From the NCBI RefSeq assembly GCF_900106045.1, contig NZ_LT629802.1:806001-870000 (forward strand): 64,000 bases of DNA. The letters run 5' to 3'. Source of the DNA: Pseudomonas mucidolens (GTDB lineage Bacteria > Pseudomonadota > Gammaproteobacteria > Pseudomonadales > Pseudomonadaceae). A model generated the notes under the pieces. The model saw only the letters and a list, made by a program, of their open reading frames with translations, did no database searches and was not told the DNA's origin. Position 1 is the stretch's first letter. Each line of letters begins with the position of its first letter. The translations under genes were made by a program, and so were the position numbers. Below are positions 39,301 through 48,292 of the stretch, piece after piece.

Positions 39301-40041
39301 ATGTCGTTCGTCGAAGCCAACCTGATTCACCTGCTTGCCGCGCTCTGGTTTGTCATCTGCTGGGGTGGGTACACCCGTTACGCCAGCTGGAAAGCGCGGG
39401 ATACCGCGTGCCTGGCCAGCGTCCTGCACCTTTATCGTGAAGACTGGATGCGTCGGATGCTGTTGCGCGACAACCGCATCGCTGATGCCAGCGTGATTGG
39501 CAATCTGGAGCGTAACGCGTCGTTCTTTGCCTCCAGCACCCTGATTATTCTTGCCGGTATTTTAACCGTGCTGGGTGCGTCTGAGCGGGCGGTATCGTTG
39601 CTGGCGGATATTCCAATGGTGCAACAAGCATCCCGAGGCATGTCAGAGATCAAGTTACTGTGTTTGGCGTTGGTCTTCGTGTATGCCTTCTTCACGTTCA
39701 GTTGGTGCATGCGTCAATACAACTTTGCGGCAATTCTGGTGGGCTCGGCGCCGATGGTCGGCGAACGACTTGTCTCGGAGCAGGAGCGCAAGGCATTTGC
39801 CTCTCGAGCAGCGCGCGTCATTTCCATGGCCGCCAACCAGTTCAACTTTGGCCTGCGCTCCTATTATTTCGGCATGACCATGCTGGCCTGGTTTATCAGC
39901 CCATGGCTGTTCATGCTGATGAGTGCAGGCGTCGTGCTGGTGTTGTACCGCCGGGAATTTCATTCCGACGTTCTGGAGGTGATGGTCTATACCCCTACAG
40001 AGGCACCCTTGCCTGAATCGACCAAAGATACGACGTCGTGA
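39301..40041 (+). CDS. DUF599 family membrane protein
   Basis: The 246-residue product starts MSFVEANLIHLLAALWFVICWGGYTRYA from the ATG at 39301, which has AGGGAA upstream; an in-frame ATG six codons earlier lacks one. It has four transmembrane helices and the DUF599 pattern NRIADASVIGNLERNASFFASSTLIILAG and FTFSWCMRQYNF. The function is unknown in all members I recall. It stands alone between brnQ and the AT-rich zeta-kinase locus. Confidence 0.85.
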   Translation: MSFVEANLIHLLAALWFVICWGGYTRYASWKARDTACLASVLHLYREDWMRRMLLRDNRIADASVIGNLERNASFFASSTLIILAGILTVLGASERAVSLLADIPMVQQASRGMSEIKLLCLALVFVYAFFTFSWCMRQYNFAAILVGSAPMVGERLVSEQERKAFASRAARVISMAANQFNFGLRSYYFGMTMLAWFISPWLFMLMSAGVVLVLYRREFHSDVLEVMVYTPTEAPLPESTKDTTS

Positions 40042-40292
40042 CTATCGCATCTGGTGTGTTGATTGCGGTTAAGGGGCAGTCTTGGGGGTTGGCGTTGGAC
40101 GTAGCGATGAACATCCTGAAGTTATATATTGAAAAATAATATATGTCGAAATAATTGAAATGCTTACCCGGCAAGAAATTTCATACAGTTGGTTGCTGAA
40201 ATATTTATATCTATATCCGCGCTTTTCGGTAGCTTGACCGATGTGTTTTTAGCAAGTAAAAATCGCCGCTCTTTCAACTACTTTGCGGTGGC

Positions 40293-41288
40293 ATGAACAA
40301 TATGATTGTTTCCCAAGGATCGGCAAATACAACTTATATCGCCCATGCTGTTATTGACCACCCATCCAGAGAGCAAACGCGCAGCCTGAGTGCTGCGCCA
40401 CAAGCGCGCCTGGGAAGCCAAGGCAGGTGCCATAGTTTTCATGAGCTGCGTCAGGTCGCAGTGACGACAGATCCTCGGCAGGTCATGCCAGCCGACGATC
40501 TACAGAACAGTCGGATATTGACCGCGGCTATTAAAGAACTGGCAGCCCATGCAACCCCCCGCAAACACCCGCAGATGCACATCATTACCGGCCAAATGGG
40601 TGCCGGCAAGTCAACCGCCACCAGCCGTATTTCGGAAAAGCTGGACGGTGCTCTAATTATTGATTACGACGACCTTAAACGTTTTGTGCCGGGCTATTCG
40701 GCGCAGGCCTGCAAGGGATATCCCGGCACAGTGCCCGGCAGCAAGGAAACTGCGCGCTATTTGGTCGAAGGGTTAAAAAACTATGGTTTTGATAACCGAC
40801 TGAACATGGTGGTGCAAGAATCCATCAATACCCGAGACGATGAAATGTTCAAGTTGGTCAAGTCTTCCAGGGACAATGGCTATCATGTTTCCTTGACTAT
40901 TCTGGCGGTGGATAAAGCCACCAGTACGATGGGGGTTCTTTCCAGGTATGAGTCCGGCCTGAAAAACATCAATCAAGGAAGCAACTCTGCCGAGGGCGCG
41001 AGATGCACACCCATGAACTATCATGAGGATGCCTATACAAGCCTGACCGATCCGCAGAAGCTGAACAGGCTGCTGCCCGAACTGCACGAAGTAGTCGTGC
41101 GCGGTCGCGGCGCAGAAACCTACTATCAATCCTCCGGCAAGGTGTCAGCTGACGAAATTGTCGAGGCTATCGAGCGCGGAAGGGCTAGCAGTCAGACCGA
41201 CCCGTCAGGTTTGTTTGAAAAGCTGGCGGCGCTGGTGGCGTTCAACTTGCAGTTCAGGAACCCGGAATTAAGGTGCAACAACGTTTGA
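40293..41288 (+). CDS. Orphan zeta-toxin-type kinase with N-terminal extension
   Basis: Residues about 88-290 of this 331-residue protein match the zeta/PezT fold. There is a Walker A motif IITGQMGAGKST (about 98-108), LIIDYDDLKRFVPGY with Asp124/126 (substrate base), VVQESINTRDD with Glu176, and LSRYESGL with an Arg. Known zeta toxins phosphorylate UDP-N-acetylglucosamine and block wall synthesis. The first 85 residues are outside the kinase, Ser/Gln-rich and without acidic residues until Asp22, which recalls secreted effectors. No epsilon-type antitoxin lies next to it. The 250 bp upstream are AT-rich, unlike the surroundings, which suggests acquisition. A toxin-antitoxin role is therefore not shown; an effector is possible. 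Confidence 0.7.
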   Translation: MNNMIVSQGSANTTYIAHAVIDHPSREQTRSLSAAPQARLGSQGRCHSFHELRQVAVTTDPRQVMPADDLQNSRILTAAIKELAAHATPRKHPQMHIITGQMGAGKSTATSRISEKLDGALIIDYDDLKRFVPGYSAQACKGYPGTVPGSKETARYLVEGLKNYGFDNRLNMVVQESINTRDDEMFKLVKSSRDNGYHVSLTILAVDKATSTMGVLSRYESGLKNINQGSNSAEGARCTPMNYHEDAYTSLTDPQKLNRLLPELHEVVVRGRGAETYYQSSGKVSADEIVEAIERGRASSQTDPSGLFEKLAALVAFNLQFRNPELRCNNV

Positions 41289-41346
41289 TTCGCAGGTTAT
41301 CAAGGGCAGGCAGGGTAAACGGCCTGGCCTGAATGTTCGACAAAAA

Positions 41347-41378
41347 ATGCCCCGGTCATAACGACTGGGGCATTTTTT
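41347..41378 (+). terminator. Intrinsic terminator after the zeta-type kinase gene
   Basis: ATGCCCC and GGGGCAT pair with imperfect inner pairing and are followed by TTTTTTAT, about 60 bp past the stop. Confidence 0.85.
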
Positions 41379-41479
41379 ATCCCGGCTCCTGACTAACTGG
41401 CAACGCGACAGCAGTGACGTTACCAACATTTCCTCAGGACGGGCGTGCTTTCACAACATGGCTGTTGAAGTCGTCAGAC

Positions 41480-41731
41480 TCAAGAACCGGTTGCAGGTGT
41501 AGCAGGAGCAGTTTCTTTAGCCGCGGCTGCGTCAGATTCGGCTTGGGCTTTGGCTGCTTCGGCGTTTTCTTTTGCAGCGTCGTTCACTTTATCCTGAGCT
41601 TCACTCATTTTTTCTTGAGCTTGTTCAGCGTGTTGGTTGGCATCCTGAGCTTTGTCTTCGGATTTTTTATCGCAGGCAGCGAGGCCAAGGGCAGCGGCCA
41701 ACATCAAGGAAACAGCGAAAGTCTTGCGCAT
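41480..41731 (-). CDS. Small Ala/Glu/Lys-rich lipoprotein
   Basis: The 83-residue product starts MRKTFAVSLMLAAALGLAACDKKSED, with AAGGAGA upstream of the ATG at 41731. LAAC is a good lipobox. The mature part is a low-complexity helix-former (AQDANQHAEQAQEKMSEAQ..., with many Ala, Glu and Lys), likely a coiled coil or a periplasmic rod, and ends in a Pro/Thr-rich tail. Asp at +2 would suggest inner-membrane retention in enterics; the rule is less certain in Pseudomonas. No function is known to me. Confidence 0.8.
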   Translation of the reverse strand: MRKTFAVSLMLAAALGLAACDKKSEDKAQDANQHAEQAQEKMSEAQDKVNDAAKENAEAAKAQAESDAAAAKETAPATPATGS

Positions 41732-41889
41732 GGGGTGTTTCTCCTTATTGAAGATATCTACTGGCCTTTCGAGCATAGGGTGCGCGTATTAGTTCCTTCG
41801 GTCTTAAAGATATATAAGGCATTTCGCTATGGCACCCTCTTTCGTGATGATTTTTTTACCGAGGCAACACTAATAAGAGTCTTTATCAA

Positions 41890-42366
41890 ATGACTGACAA
41901 GCCCATTTTAGAGCGTGCCGCACGCTTCGTTTCGGCCTTGCGCCATTGTCAGGTGCTGGGTATCCAGGTACATGACGCGAATCTCGATGGCATGACGCTG
42001 CTGTTGCCCTACAGCGTGGATATTATCGGCGATCCGCAAACCGGGGTGATCCACGGCGGAGCGCTGACCTCGTTGATGGATACGGCCTGTGGCATGGCCA
42101 CTTTGTGTGTGCTGCCGGAGTTCGAAGTGTGTCCGACGTTGGACTTGCGCATTGATTACATGCACCAGGCCGAGCCTCACAAAGCGGTGTTCGGTTTCGC
42201 TCAATGTTATCGCGTGACCACGGATGTGATTTTTACCCGTGGTGTTGCCTATCAGGATGATCCAGAGCGACCGATTGCCCATGTGGTGGGCACGTTCATG
42301 CGCATGGGCAAGCGGCTCAAGGGCGCACAGGGTTTGGGCAGTGTGGTCAAGGGAGAGCGGGCATGA
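41890..42366 (+). CDS. PaaI-family hotdog thioesterase (first of a tandem pair)
   Basis: The 158-residue hotdog-fold protein has GVIHGGALTSLMDTACGMATLCVL, the PaaI thioesterase motif, and PTLDLRIDYMHQAEP. Family members hydrolyse acyl-CoA thioesters. The stop overlaps the next thioesterase gene by 4 bp (ATGA). The two proteins are similar in size and fold, so they may form a heteromer or handle different chain types; that is inference. Confidence 0.82.
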   Translation: MTDKPILERAARFVSALRHCQVLGIQVHDANLDGMTLLLPYSVDIIGDPQTGVIHGGALTSLMDTACGMATLCVLPEFEVCPTLDLRIDYMHQAEPHKAVFGFAQCYRVTTDVIFTRGVAYQDDPERPIAHVVGTFMRMGKRLKGAQGLGSVVKGERA

Positions 42367-42827
42367 CTCATCAATTCAGGACGCGTATGGAGCAGGCGCA
42401 CCGACGTGGTGACTACAAGACACTGCTCGATCAGATTCCCTATGCCAGGCTGATTGGCATCGAATGCACGCGCCAGGGCGACGAGTTGTTGTTCTGCATG
42501 CCAGCCAACAAGGACAACATTGGTAACCCTATATTGCCGGCAATCCATGGCGGGGTGATCGCAGGCTTCATGGAGCTGTCGGCAGCCCTGCATCTGTTGG
42601 TATTCATCGGCGCGCCGGACACGCAGGCAAGCCTGCCGAAGATCATCGATTTTTCCCTGGATTACCTGCGTGCCGGGCAGTTGCGCGACACTTACGCCAA
42701 ATGCCAGGTGTGGCGTCAGGGGCGACGGGTGGCCAATGTCGCGATCACCGCCTGGCAAAGCACCCAGGCTGAACCTATCGCCACCGCCCGTGCCCATTTC
42801 AAAATCCCGGAGTACAGCCGCCCTTGA
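42363..42827 (+). CDS. PaaI-family hotdog thioesterase (second of a tandem pair)
   Basis: The 154-residue product has the hotdog pattern LPAIHGGVIAGFMELSAALHLLVF and PKIIDFSLDYLRAG. It is coupled by ATGA overlap to the preceding paralogue. The Asp of the first copy's motif (SLMDTACG) is Glu here (GFMELSAA), so the acid position differs between the pair. Its stop codon lies inside the heat-shock promoter of htpG. Confidence 0.82.
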   Translation: MTHQFRTRMEQAHRRGDYKTLLDQIPYARLIGIECTRQGDELLFCMPANKDNIGNPILPAIHGGVIAGFMELSAALHLLVFIGAPDTQASLPKIIDFSLDYLRAGQLRDTYAKCQVWRQGRRVANVAITAWQSTQAEPIATARAHFKIPEYSRP

Positions 42828-42849
42828 AATCCTGGTCTTAGCCCCCAAC
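42823..42849 (+). promoter_or_regulatory. Heat-shock (RpoH/sigma-32) promoter of htpG
   Basis: CTTGAAA (42823-42829), a 12-base spacer and CCCCCAAC (42842-42849) closely fit the sigma-32 consensus CTTGAAA ... CCCCATNT. It lies about 70 bp before htpG. The TGA inside CTTGAAA is the stop codon of the upstream thioesterase gene. Confidence 0.75.
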
Positions 42850-42917
42850 TTTGATGACAACCCGTCGCCAACCCTCAAGGGGGCGGCCATTGCCATCCAT
42901 ATTGGAGTTTGATGACC

Positions 42918-44822
42918 ATGAGTGTGGAAACTCAAAAGGAAACCCTGGGCTTCCAGACCGAGGTGAAGCAATTGCTGCACCTCATGATCCATTCGCTGTA
43001 TTCCAACAAGGAAATCTTCCTTCGCGAATTGATCTCGAACGCCTCTGATGCTGTCGATAAATTACGTTTCGAAGCGCTGTCCAAGCCCGAGTGGCTGGAA
43101 GGTGGCGCTGAACTGAAAATCCGCGTGAGCTTCGACAAGGACGCGAAAACCGTCACCCTCGAAGACAACGGTATCGGCATGAGCCGCGAGGATGTGATCA
43201 CCCATCTGGGGACCATCGCCAAATCCGGCACCGCCGATTTCATGAAGAACCTGTCCGGCGATCAGAAAAAAGACTCGCACTTGATCGGCCAATTCGGCGT
43301 GGGCTTCTATTCCGCGTTTATCGTTGCCGACCAGGTTGAAGTATTCAGCCGCCGCGCCGGCCTTGCCGCCAGCGAAGGCGTGCATTGGTCGTCAAAAGGC
43401 GAGGGCGAGTTTGAAGTCGCTACCGTCGAGAAAGCTGAGCGTGGCACGCGTATCGTCCTGCACCTGAAGTCCGCTGACGACGAGTTTGCCGATGGCTGGC
43501 GCCTGCGCAACATCATCAAAAAATACTCTGACCACATTGCCCTGCCGATCGAGCTGCCGAAAGAACAAGCCGCGGCGGAAGGCGAAGAAGCGCCTGCCGC
43601 GGAGTGGGAAGTGGTCAACCGCGCCAGCGCCCTGTGGACCCGTCCGCGTACCGAGATCAAGGACGAGGAATACCAGGAGTTCTACAAACACATTGGTCAC
43701 GACTACGAGAACCCGCTGAGCTGGAGCCACAACAAGGTCGAAGGCAAGCTGGAATACAGCTCGCTGCTGTACGTACCGGCCCGTGCGCCATTCGATCTGT
43801 ACCAGCGCGAAGCGCCGAAAGGCCTGAAGCTGTATGTGCAGCGCGTATTCGTCATGGATCAGGCAGAATCCTTCCTGCCGCTGTACCTGCGCTTTATCAA
43901 AGGCGTGGTTGATTCCAACGACCTGTCGCTGAACGTGTCGCGTGAAATCCTGCAGAAAGATCCGATCATTGACTCGATGAAGTCGGCACTGACCAAGCGT
44001 GTCCTCGACATGCTGGAAAAACTGGCGAAGAACGAGCCTGAGCAGTACAAGGGCTTCTGGAAAAACTTTGGCCAGGTCATGAAAGAAGGTCCGGCAGAAG
44101 ATTTCGCCAACAAGGAAAAAATCGCCGGCCTGCTGCGCTTCGCGTCCACCCAGGGCGAAGAAGGCGAACAGGTTGTGTCCCTGGCCGAATACCTGGCTCG
44201 CTCCAAGGAAGGTCAGGACAAGATTTACTACCTGACCGGTGAAACCTACGCGCAGGTCAAAAACAGCCCGCACCTGGAAGTCTTCCGCAAGAAAGGCATC
44301 GAAGTGCTGCTGCTCACTGATCGTATCGACGAGTGGCTGATGAGCTACCTCAACGAGTTCGACGGCAAGACCTTTGTCGACGTGGCGCGTGGTGATCTGG
44401 ACCTGGGCAACCTGGATTCGGAAGAGGACAAAAAAGCCGCTGAAGAAGTGGCCAAGTCCAAGGAAGGCCTGGTTGAGCGAATCAAGACTGCGTTGGGCGA
44501 TGCTGTCAGTGAAGTGCGGGTTTCCCACCGTCTGACCGATTCGCCGGCAATCCTGGCCATCGGCGAGCAGGACCTGGGTATGCAGATGCGCCAGATCCTC
44601 GAAGCCAGCGGTCAGAAGGTTCCGGACTCCAAGCCGATCTTCGAATTCAACCCGGCGCATCCGCTGATCGAGAAACTCGATGGCGAGCAGAGTGAAGAGC
44701 GCTTTGGCGACCTGTCGCACATCCTCTTCGACCAGGCAGCCCTGGCTGCCGGCGACAGCTTGAAAGACCCGGCCGCCTATGTGCGTCGACTGAACAAGTT
44801 GTTGGTTGAATTGTCGGTTTAA
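42918..44822 (+). CDS. htpG: Molecular chaperone HtpG (Hsp90)
   Basis: HtpG is an ATP-dependent chaperone of the cytosol. The 634-residue product starts [45 protein letters not shown]. The GHKL ATPase site is seen in [14 protein letters not shown] and [15 protein letters not shown]. The start is the ATG at 42918; an ATG two codons earlier has GGAG only four bases away and cannot be excluded. It has its own RpoH-type promoter and a terminator at 44837-44858. Confidence 0.97.
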   Translation: MSVETQKETLGFQTEVKQLLHLMIHSLYSNKEIFLRELISNASDAVDKLRFEALSKPEWLEGGAELKIRVSFDKDAKTVTLEDNGIGMSREDVITHLGTIAKSGTADFMKNLSGDQKKDSHLIGQFGVGFYSAFIVADQVEVFSRRAGLAASEGVHWSSKGEGEFEVATVEKAERGTRIVLHLKSADDEFADGWRLRNIIKKYSDHIALPIELPKEQAAAEGEEAPAAEWEVVNRASALWTRPRTEIKDEEYQEFYKHIGHDYENPLSWSHNKVEGKLEYSSLLYVPARAPFDLYQREAPKGLKLYVQRVFVMDQAESFLPLYLRFIKGVVDSNDLSLNVSREILQKDPIIDSMKSALTKRVLDMLEKLAKNEPEQYKGFWKNFGQVMKEGPAEDFANKEKIAGLLRFASTQGEEGEQVVSLAEYLARSKEGQDKIYYLTGETYAQVKNSPHLEVFRKKGIEVLLLTDRIDEWLMSYLNEFDGKTFVDVARGDLDLGNLDSEEDKKAAEEVAKSKEGLVERIKTALGDAVSEVRVSHRLTDSPAILAIGEQDLGMQMRQILEASGQKVPDSKPIFEFNPAHPLIEKLDGEQSEERFGDLSHILFDQAALAAGDSLKDPAAYVRRLNKLLVELSV

Positions 44823-44836
44823 CACCGCTGTAGAAA

Positions 44837-44858
44837 AACCCGCTTCGGCGGGTTTTTT
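44837..44858 (+). terminator. Intrinsic terminator after htpG
   Basis: AACCCGC-TTCG-GCGGGTT is followed by TTTTT, about 15 bp after the stop codon. Confidence 0.92.
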
Positions 44859-44887
44859 CGTTCTAGTGACCTTAACTGGAGAAGATG

Positions 44888-45616
44888 ATGAGCCAAGTCA
44901 CCGTACGTTCCGTGATCTATCAAATTGATGGCCAGTCCTATGAAAGCCGACTGGCGTTTGATGCGAGTCAGAAGACCCCGCGTCCAGGCCTGTTGATGGC
45001 GCCGAACTGGATGGGGGTCAGTGCGGGCGCCGAAGAGATTGCCAGGGCGGTCGCTGCCAAGGGTTACGTGGTGCTGATCGCCGACCTGTACGGGCAGGCC
45101 GTTCGTCCCGCCAACGGCGACGAAGCCGGCGCTGCGATGATGCCATTGAAGAACGACCGGGCATTGCTGAACACGCGCATGCAAATGGCGTTCGAGCAAT
45201 TGCAAGGGCAAACCGAAGCAGCAGTCGATAAGACGAAACTGGCAACCTTCGGTTTTTGTTTCGGTGGATGCTGCTCCCTGGAACTGGCGCGTACCGGTGC
45301 GCCGTTGAAGGCCGCGATTTCGTTCCACGGTACCCTCGACACGCCAAATCCGGCGGACGCGAAGCGTATCAAGGGCTCAGTCCTGGTACTGCACGGTGCC
45401 TCCGATCCGCTGGTGCCAACAGAGCAGTTGCCGGCATTTGAAGAAGAGATGAACGCGGCGGGCGTGGATTGGCAACTGTTGAGTTATGGCGGCGCGGTGC
45501 ATTCGTTTACTGACCCGCAGGCGAATGTGCCGGGCAAGATGATGTACGACGCGAAAACCGCTGCGCGGGCCTTCCAGTCGATGCATAACTTGCTGGATGA
45601 AGTGTTCGAGGGCTAA
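44888..45616 (+). CDS. Dienelactone hydrolase family protein
   Basis: The 242-residue alpha/beta hydrolase starts MSQVTVRSVIYQIDGQSYESRLAF; the adjacent ATG one codon earlier is an alternative. GFCFGGCCSLELAR is the nucleophile elbow with Cys replacing Ser, as in dienelactone hydrolase. VLHGASDPLVP and GGAVHSFTDP supply the Asp and His. Real substrates of these housekeeping members are unknown. No aromatic catabolic genes are nearby, so dienelactone is doubtful. A REP pair follows. Confidence 0.88.
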   Translation: MSQVTVRSVIYQIDGQSYESRLAFDASQKTPRPGLLMAPNWMGVSAGAEEIARAVAAKGYVVLIADLYGQAVRPANGDEAGAAMMPLKNDRALLNTRMQMAFEQLQGQTEAAVDKTKLATFGFCFGGCCSLELARTGAPLKAAISFHGTLDTPNPADAKRIKGSVLVLHGASDPLVPTEQLPAFEEEMNAAGVDWQLLSYGGAVHSFTDPQANVPGKMMYDAKTAARAFQSMHNLLDEVFEG

Positions 45617-45643
45617 ATCTTCAGTGCCTGTTCTGGCCTCTTA

Positions 45644-45712
45644 GCGAGCAAGCCCGCTCCCACATTCGACCGCATTCCTGCAGGATGAATGCGGTCGGCG
45701 GGCTTGCTCGCG
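45644..45712. repeat. REP pair (BIME), GCAAGCCCGCTCCCACA subtype
   Basis: The left arm 45644-45668 (GCGAGCAAGCCCGCTCCC) and right arm 45698-45712 (GCGGGCTTGCTCGCG) are inverted. Between them is a strong internal hairpin, GACCGCATTC / GAATGCGGTC. The left arm is an uninterrupted version of the site hit by the IS110-family element. Confidence 0.85.
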
Positions 45713-45716
45713 AATG

Positions 45717-46583
45717 CTACCTCACAGGCAACTCAATTCTTTCAGTTTCACCAGGCACCGTCGGCCAATCCCCGGCCGCCCACCGTTGTCGCGCCTGCTC
45801 GATCAACGCCGGGTCGCTCGCCACAAAGTTCCAGTTGATCCGCCGTGGCCCGTCCAGAGGTGCGCCACCGAAGATCACCAGATGGCAGTCGGTTTCGGCA
45901 AATAGCGCCATGCTCTGGCCCTTGGGTAATACCACCAGGCTATGCGCCTCCAGCGGTTCGTCGTCCAGTTGTGCTTCTCCCTCCAGCACATACACCGCCC
46001 GTTCCTCATGCTCATCGGGGATCAGCAGGGTGGTCGCCGTCTGCATCCGCACCTGGGCGTACAGCGTCGGCGACAGCACCGGGACCGGTGATTCCAGACA
46101 AAAACCGGTGCCGGCAATCAGACGAATACTGACGCCCAAGGTGTCACTGAGCGGCAAGGTCGCGGCCGGATGATGGCTGTAATGCCCAGGTCCCTGCTCA
46201 TGCGTTTTGGGCGAGGCCAACCACACTTGCAGTCCATGCAGGCTGAAGCCGCTGGTCTTGAGAGCCTGGGGCGTGCGCTCGACGTGTGCGATGGCGCTGC
46301 CGGCGGTCATCCAGCTGACATCCCCGGCCTTGACCAGCTGATCGGAGCCGAGACTGTCTTTGTGCAGCAGTTCGCCTTCAAACAGATAGGTCAGGGTCGA
46401 CAAACCGATATGCGGATGCTGGCGAATGTTCATGCCGGTGCCCGGGGCGTAGCGGGTTGCAAGCATGTGGTCGAAGAACACGAAGGGCCCGACGCTGCGA
46501 CACTCCCTTGAAGGCAGCGGACGCAGGATCGGTTGGCCCTCGACATCTTCGGGACGAGGGTGGATCACGGTCAATGTGGTCAT
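45717..46583 (-). CDS. Pirin family protein
   Basis: The 288-residue bicupin starts MTTLTVIHPRPEDVEGQPILRPLPSREC from the ATG at 46583 (GGAA upstream). The N-terminal cupin has VGPFVFFDHMLATRYAPGTGMNIRQHPHIGLSTLTYLFEGELLHKDSLGSDQ. It contains the metal-binding His/His/Glu pattern and is followed by WMTAGSAIAHVERTP. The C-terminal part is the pirin_C domain (ERAVYVLEGEAQLDDE). Some pirins have quercetinase activity and others act as regulators, so the role here is open. The stop codon sits at the edge of the REP pair. Confidence 0.9.
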   Translation of the reverse strand: MTTLTVIHPRPEDVEGQPILRPLPSRECRSVGPFVFFDHMLATRYAPGTGMNIRQHPHIGLSTLTYLFEGELLHKDSLGSDQLVKAGDVSWMTAGSAIAHVERTPQALKTSGFSLHGLQVWLASPKTHEQGPGHYSHHPAATLPLSDTLGVSIRLIAGTGFCLESPVPVLSPTLYAQVRMQTATTLLIPDEHEERAVYVLEGEAQLDDEPLEAHSLVVLPKGQSMALFAETDCHLVIFGGAPLDGPRRINWNFVASDPALIEQARQRWAAGDWPTVPGETERIELPVR

Positions 46584-46647
46584 GGTGCATTCCAATCTGA
46601 GCGGGTCTGGAGGGCTTGAGCATAACCCGCTCGACGGGACAGGGGGG

Positions 46648-47064
46648 TTATTGGCTGAAAGCGCCTTCTGCAAGTCGGGTCTCGATGCTGATTTCGGCGG
46701 TGGTCATCAGCTTGTGTACCGGGCACTTGTCAGCTACCCGATGCAGTTCATCGCGCTGCGCGTCGGTGAGCACGCCCTTGAGCGTCAGTTTGACGCTGAG
46801 TCTGTACTTGCCTTTTTGCTCTTCCTCGCTGTCGTGGGTCACTTCCACCGTTACGCCAGTGAGCGGGATGTCTTTTTTCTGGGCGTAGAGCCTGACTGTC
46901 AAGGCTTTGCATGAAGCAAGTGCGGCATCGAAATAGTCGTGGGGGGAGGGCGCTGAATCGTCGCCGCCGAGACTTTTCGGTAGGTCGGTAAACAACTCGT
47001 GTTTATTGACGTGGACGCTATGGCGGAAGTTTTCGGCGTTCAGCGTATTCACGGTAACAGGCAT
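46648..47064 (-). CDS. OsmC family peroxidase-like protein
   Basis: The 138-residue product starts MPVTVNTLNAENFRHSVHVNKHELFTDLPKSLGGDDSAPSPHDYFDAALASCKALTVRLYAQ. The two family Cys (LASCKAL and DKCPVHK) are present, as in OsmC/Ohr thiol peroxidases that reduce organic hydroperoxides. GGDDSAPSPHDYF is closer to the YhfA/OsmC-like subgroup than to Ohr. GAGG precedes the ATG at 47064. It is co-oriented with the pirin gene, 64 bp upstream of it, so an oxidative-stress pair is plausible. Confidence 0.88.
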   Translation of the reverse strand: MPVTVNTLNAENFRHSVHVNKHELFTDLPKSLGGDDSAPSPHDYFDAALASCKALTVRLYAQKKDIPLTGVTVEVTHDSEEEQKGKYRLSVKLTLKGVLTDAQRDELHRVADKCPVHKLMTTAEISIETRLAEGAFSQ

Positions 47065-47204
47065 GGCAAACCTCATAAGGTGACAGGATGAAGGACATGC
47101 AGTTATAGAGCATGCTGGCACGTGGGTGTTCCATGTTTTTCCTCGCTGAACCCCGAAGGATGCCGCGCGGTCTACATTTACCCGCCTTAGTTCGAGAGTT
47201 TCCC

Positions 47205-48209
47205 GTGCCCTGGACCCGCTTGAGTGTTGCCCTGTTATTCGCCGCCACCAGTTGCGCTGTCCTGGCTCGCGACTATGCCTACAGTGATGTACACCTGCAT
47301 TACGTCGACTTTTTCCAGGAGACGGCGGGCATGGACAAGCTGCTCAAGGCCATGGCTGACAATCGCATCGAGCATGTAATGATTTCCGGCGTCCCGGTGG
47401 CGAAAAAATGGCATGAGGACGAACCCAAGCGCCCGCGCTATTACGCCGGTGATGACGCTGACGCCTATTGGTATAGCGCCACCGACGTGATCGTCGCGGC
47501 AGCGGTCAACAAACTGGCCCCCGAGCAGCGCCAACGCTTTCATCCTTTTCTGTCGGGGTTCAACCCCAACGACAAGAATTCCGCCGCGCATATCCAGCGC
47601 ATGCTCGACCTCAATCCCGGCCTGTGGCAGGGCATCGGCGAGGTCTTCACGCGCCACGACGACCTGACCGCGCTGACCTCCGGCGACACCCCGCGGGCCA
47701 ACAATGAGGCCATGACCCGGATTTATCACTTGGCTGCCGAGAACGACCTGCCGGTGATGCTGCATTCCAACATCACCTCCAAGCGCGAGCGCAATCCGCT
47801 GTACCTGCCCGAAATCGAGGAGCCGCTGCGCAATCATCCGCACACCCGGTTTATTTGGGCACATGCCGGCACGAGCATGGAGATTCATCGCCATCAGACG
47901 CAGCTGGAGTTTCTGTTGCCGACCCTGAACCGGATGCTGGAAGCCTATCCCAACTTGTATATCGACCTGTCCTGGAGCGTGCTCACGCCGTATTTGCAGG
48001 ATGAAGCGGGCAAACCCCGACCTGAGTGGGTAAAGCTGGTAGAACGCTTCCCTGAGCGCTTCATGATTGGTTCGGATGTGGTCGGACGCTTCAATAAGCT
48101 GGGAGAGAAAATGCACAGCTTTGATCCCTTCCTTGATGCCTTGCCTGAAGACGTCGCGCAAAAGGTCGCACGGGACAATTTCTTGGCGATTCTGCCTAAA
48201 GCTCTTTAA
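47205..48209 (+). CDS. Exported amidohydrolase-family protein
   Basis: The frame is open from 47112, but the GTG at 47205 (GAGAG upstream) starts a proper signal peptide (PWTRLSVALLFAATSCAVLA|RDYAYSD), giving 334 residues. The amidohydrolase_2 TIM barrel is indicated by YSDVHLHYVDFF (metal HxH), VMLHSNITS, FIWAHAGTS and FMIGSDVVGRF (final Asp). Most relatives are cytoplasmic decarboxylases or hydrolases, so an exported member is less usual. The substrate is unknown. It is divergent from osmC, with a 140-bp gap. Confidence 0.75.
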   Translation: MPWTRLSVALLFAATSCAVLARDYAYSDVHLHYVDFFQETAGMDKLLKAMADNRIEHVMISGVPVAKKWHEDEPKRPRYYAGDDADAYWYSATDVIVAAAVNKLAPEQRQRFHPFLSGFNPNDKNSAAHIQRMLDLNPGLWQGIGEVFTRHDDLTALTSGDTPRANNEAMTRIYHLAAENDLPVMLHSNITSKRERNPLYLPEIEEPLRNHPHTRFIWAHAGTSMEIHRHQTQLEFLLPTLNRMLEAYPNLYIDLSWSVLTPYLQDEAGKPRPEWVKLVERFPERFMIGSDVVGRFNKLGEKMHSFDPFLDALPEDVAQKVARDNFLAILPKAL

Positions 48210-48292
48210 GGCGCGAGAGGCGCGCATGGTTTTGTCATCGTCCCGTCACACCAACGTCATAAGCTCCCGCCATCTCAACCAAGGAGCGCACT

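Noticed and set aside
40042..40292. Possible hrp-box upstream of the zeta-type kinase, which would mark a type III effector
   Set aside because: I looked for GGAACC followed by CCAC at the right spacing and did not find it, so the effector idea rests only on the N-terminal composition.
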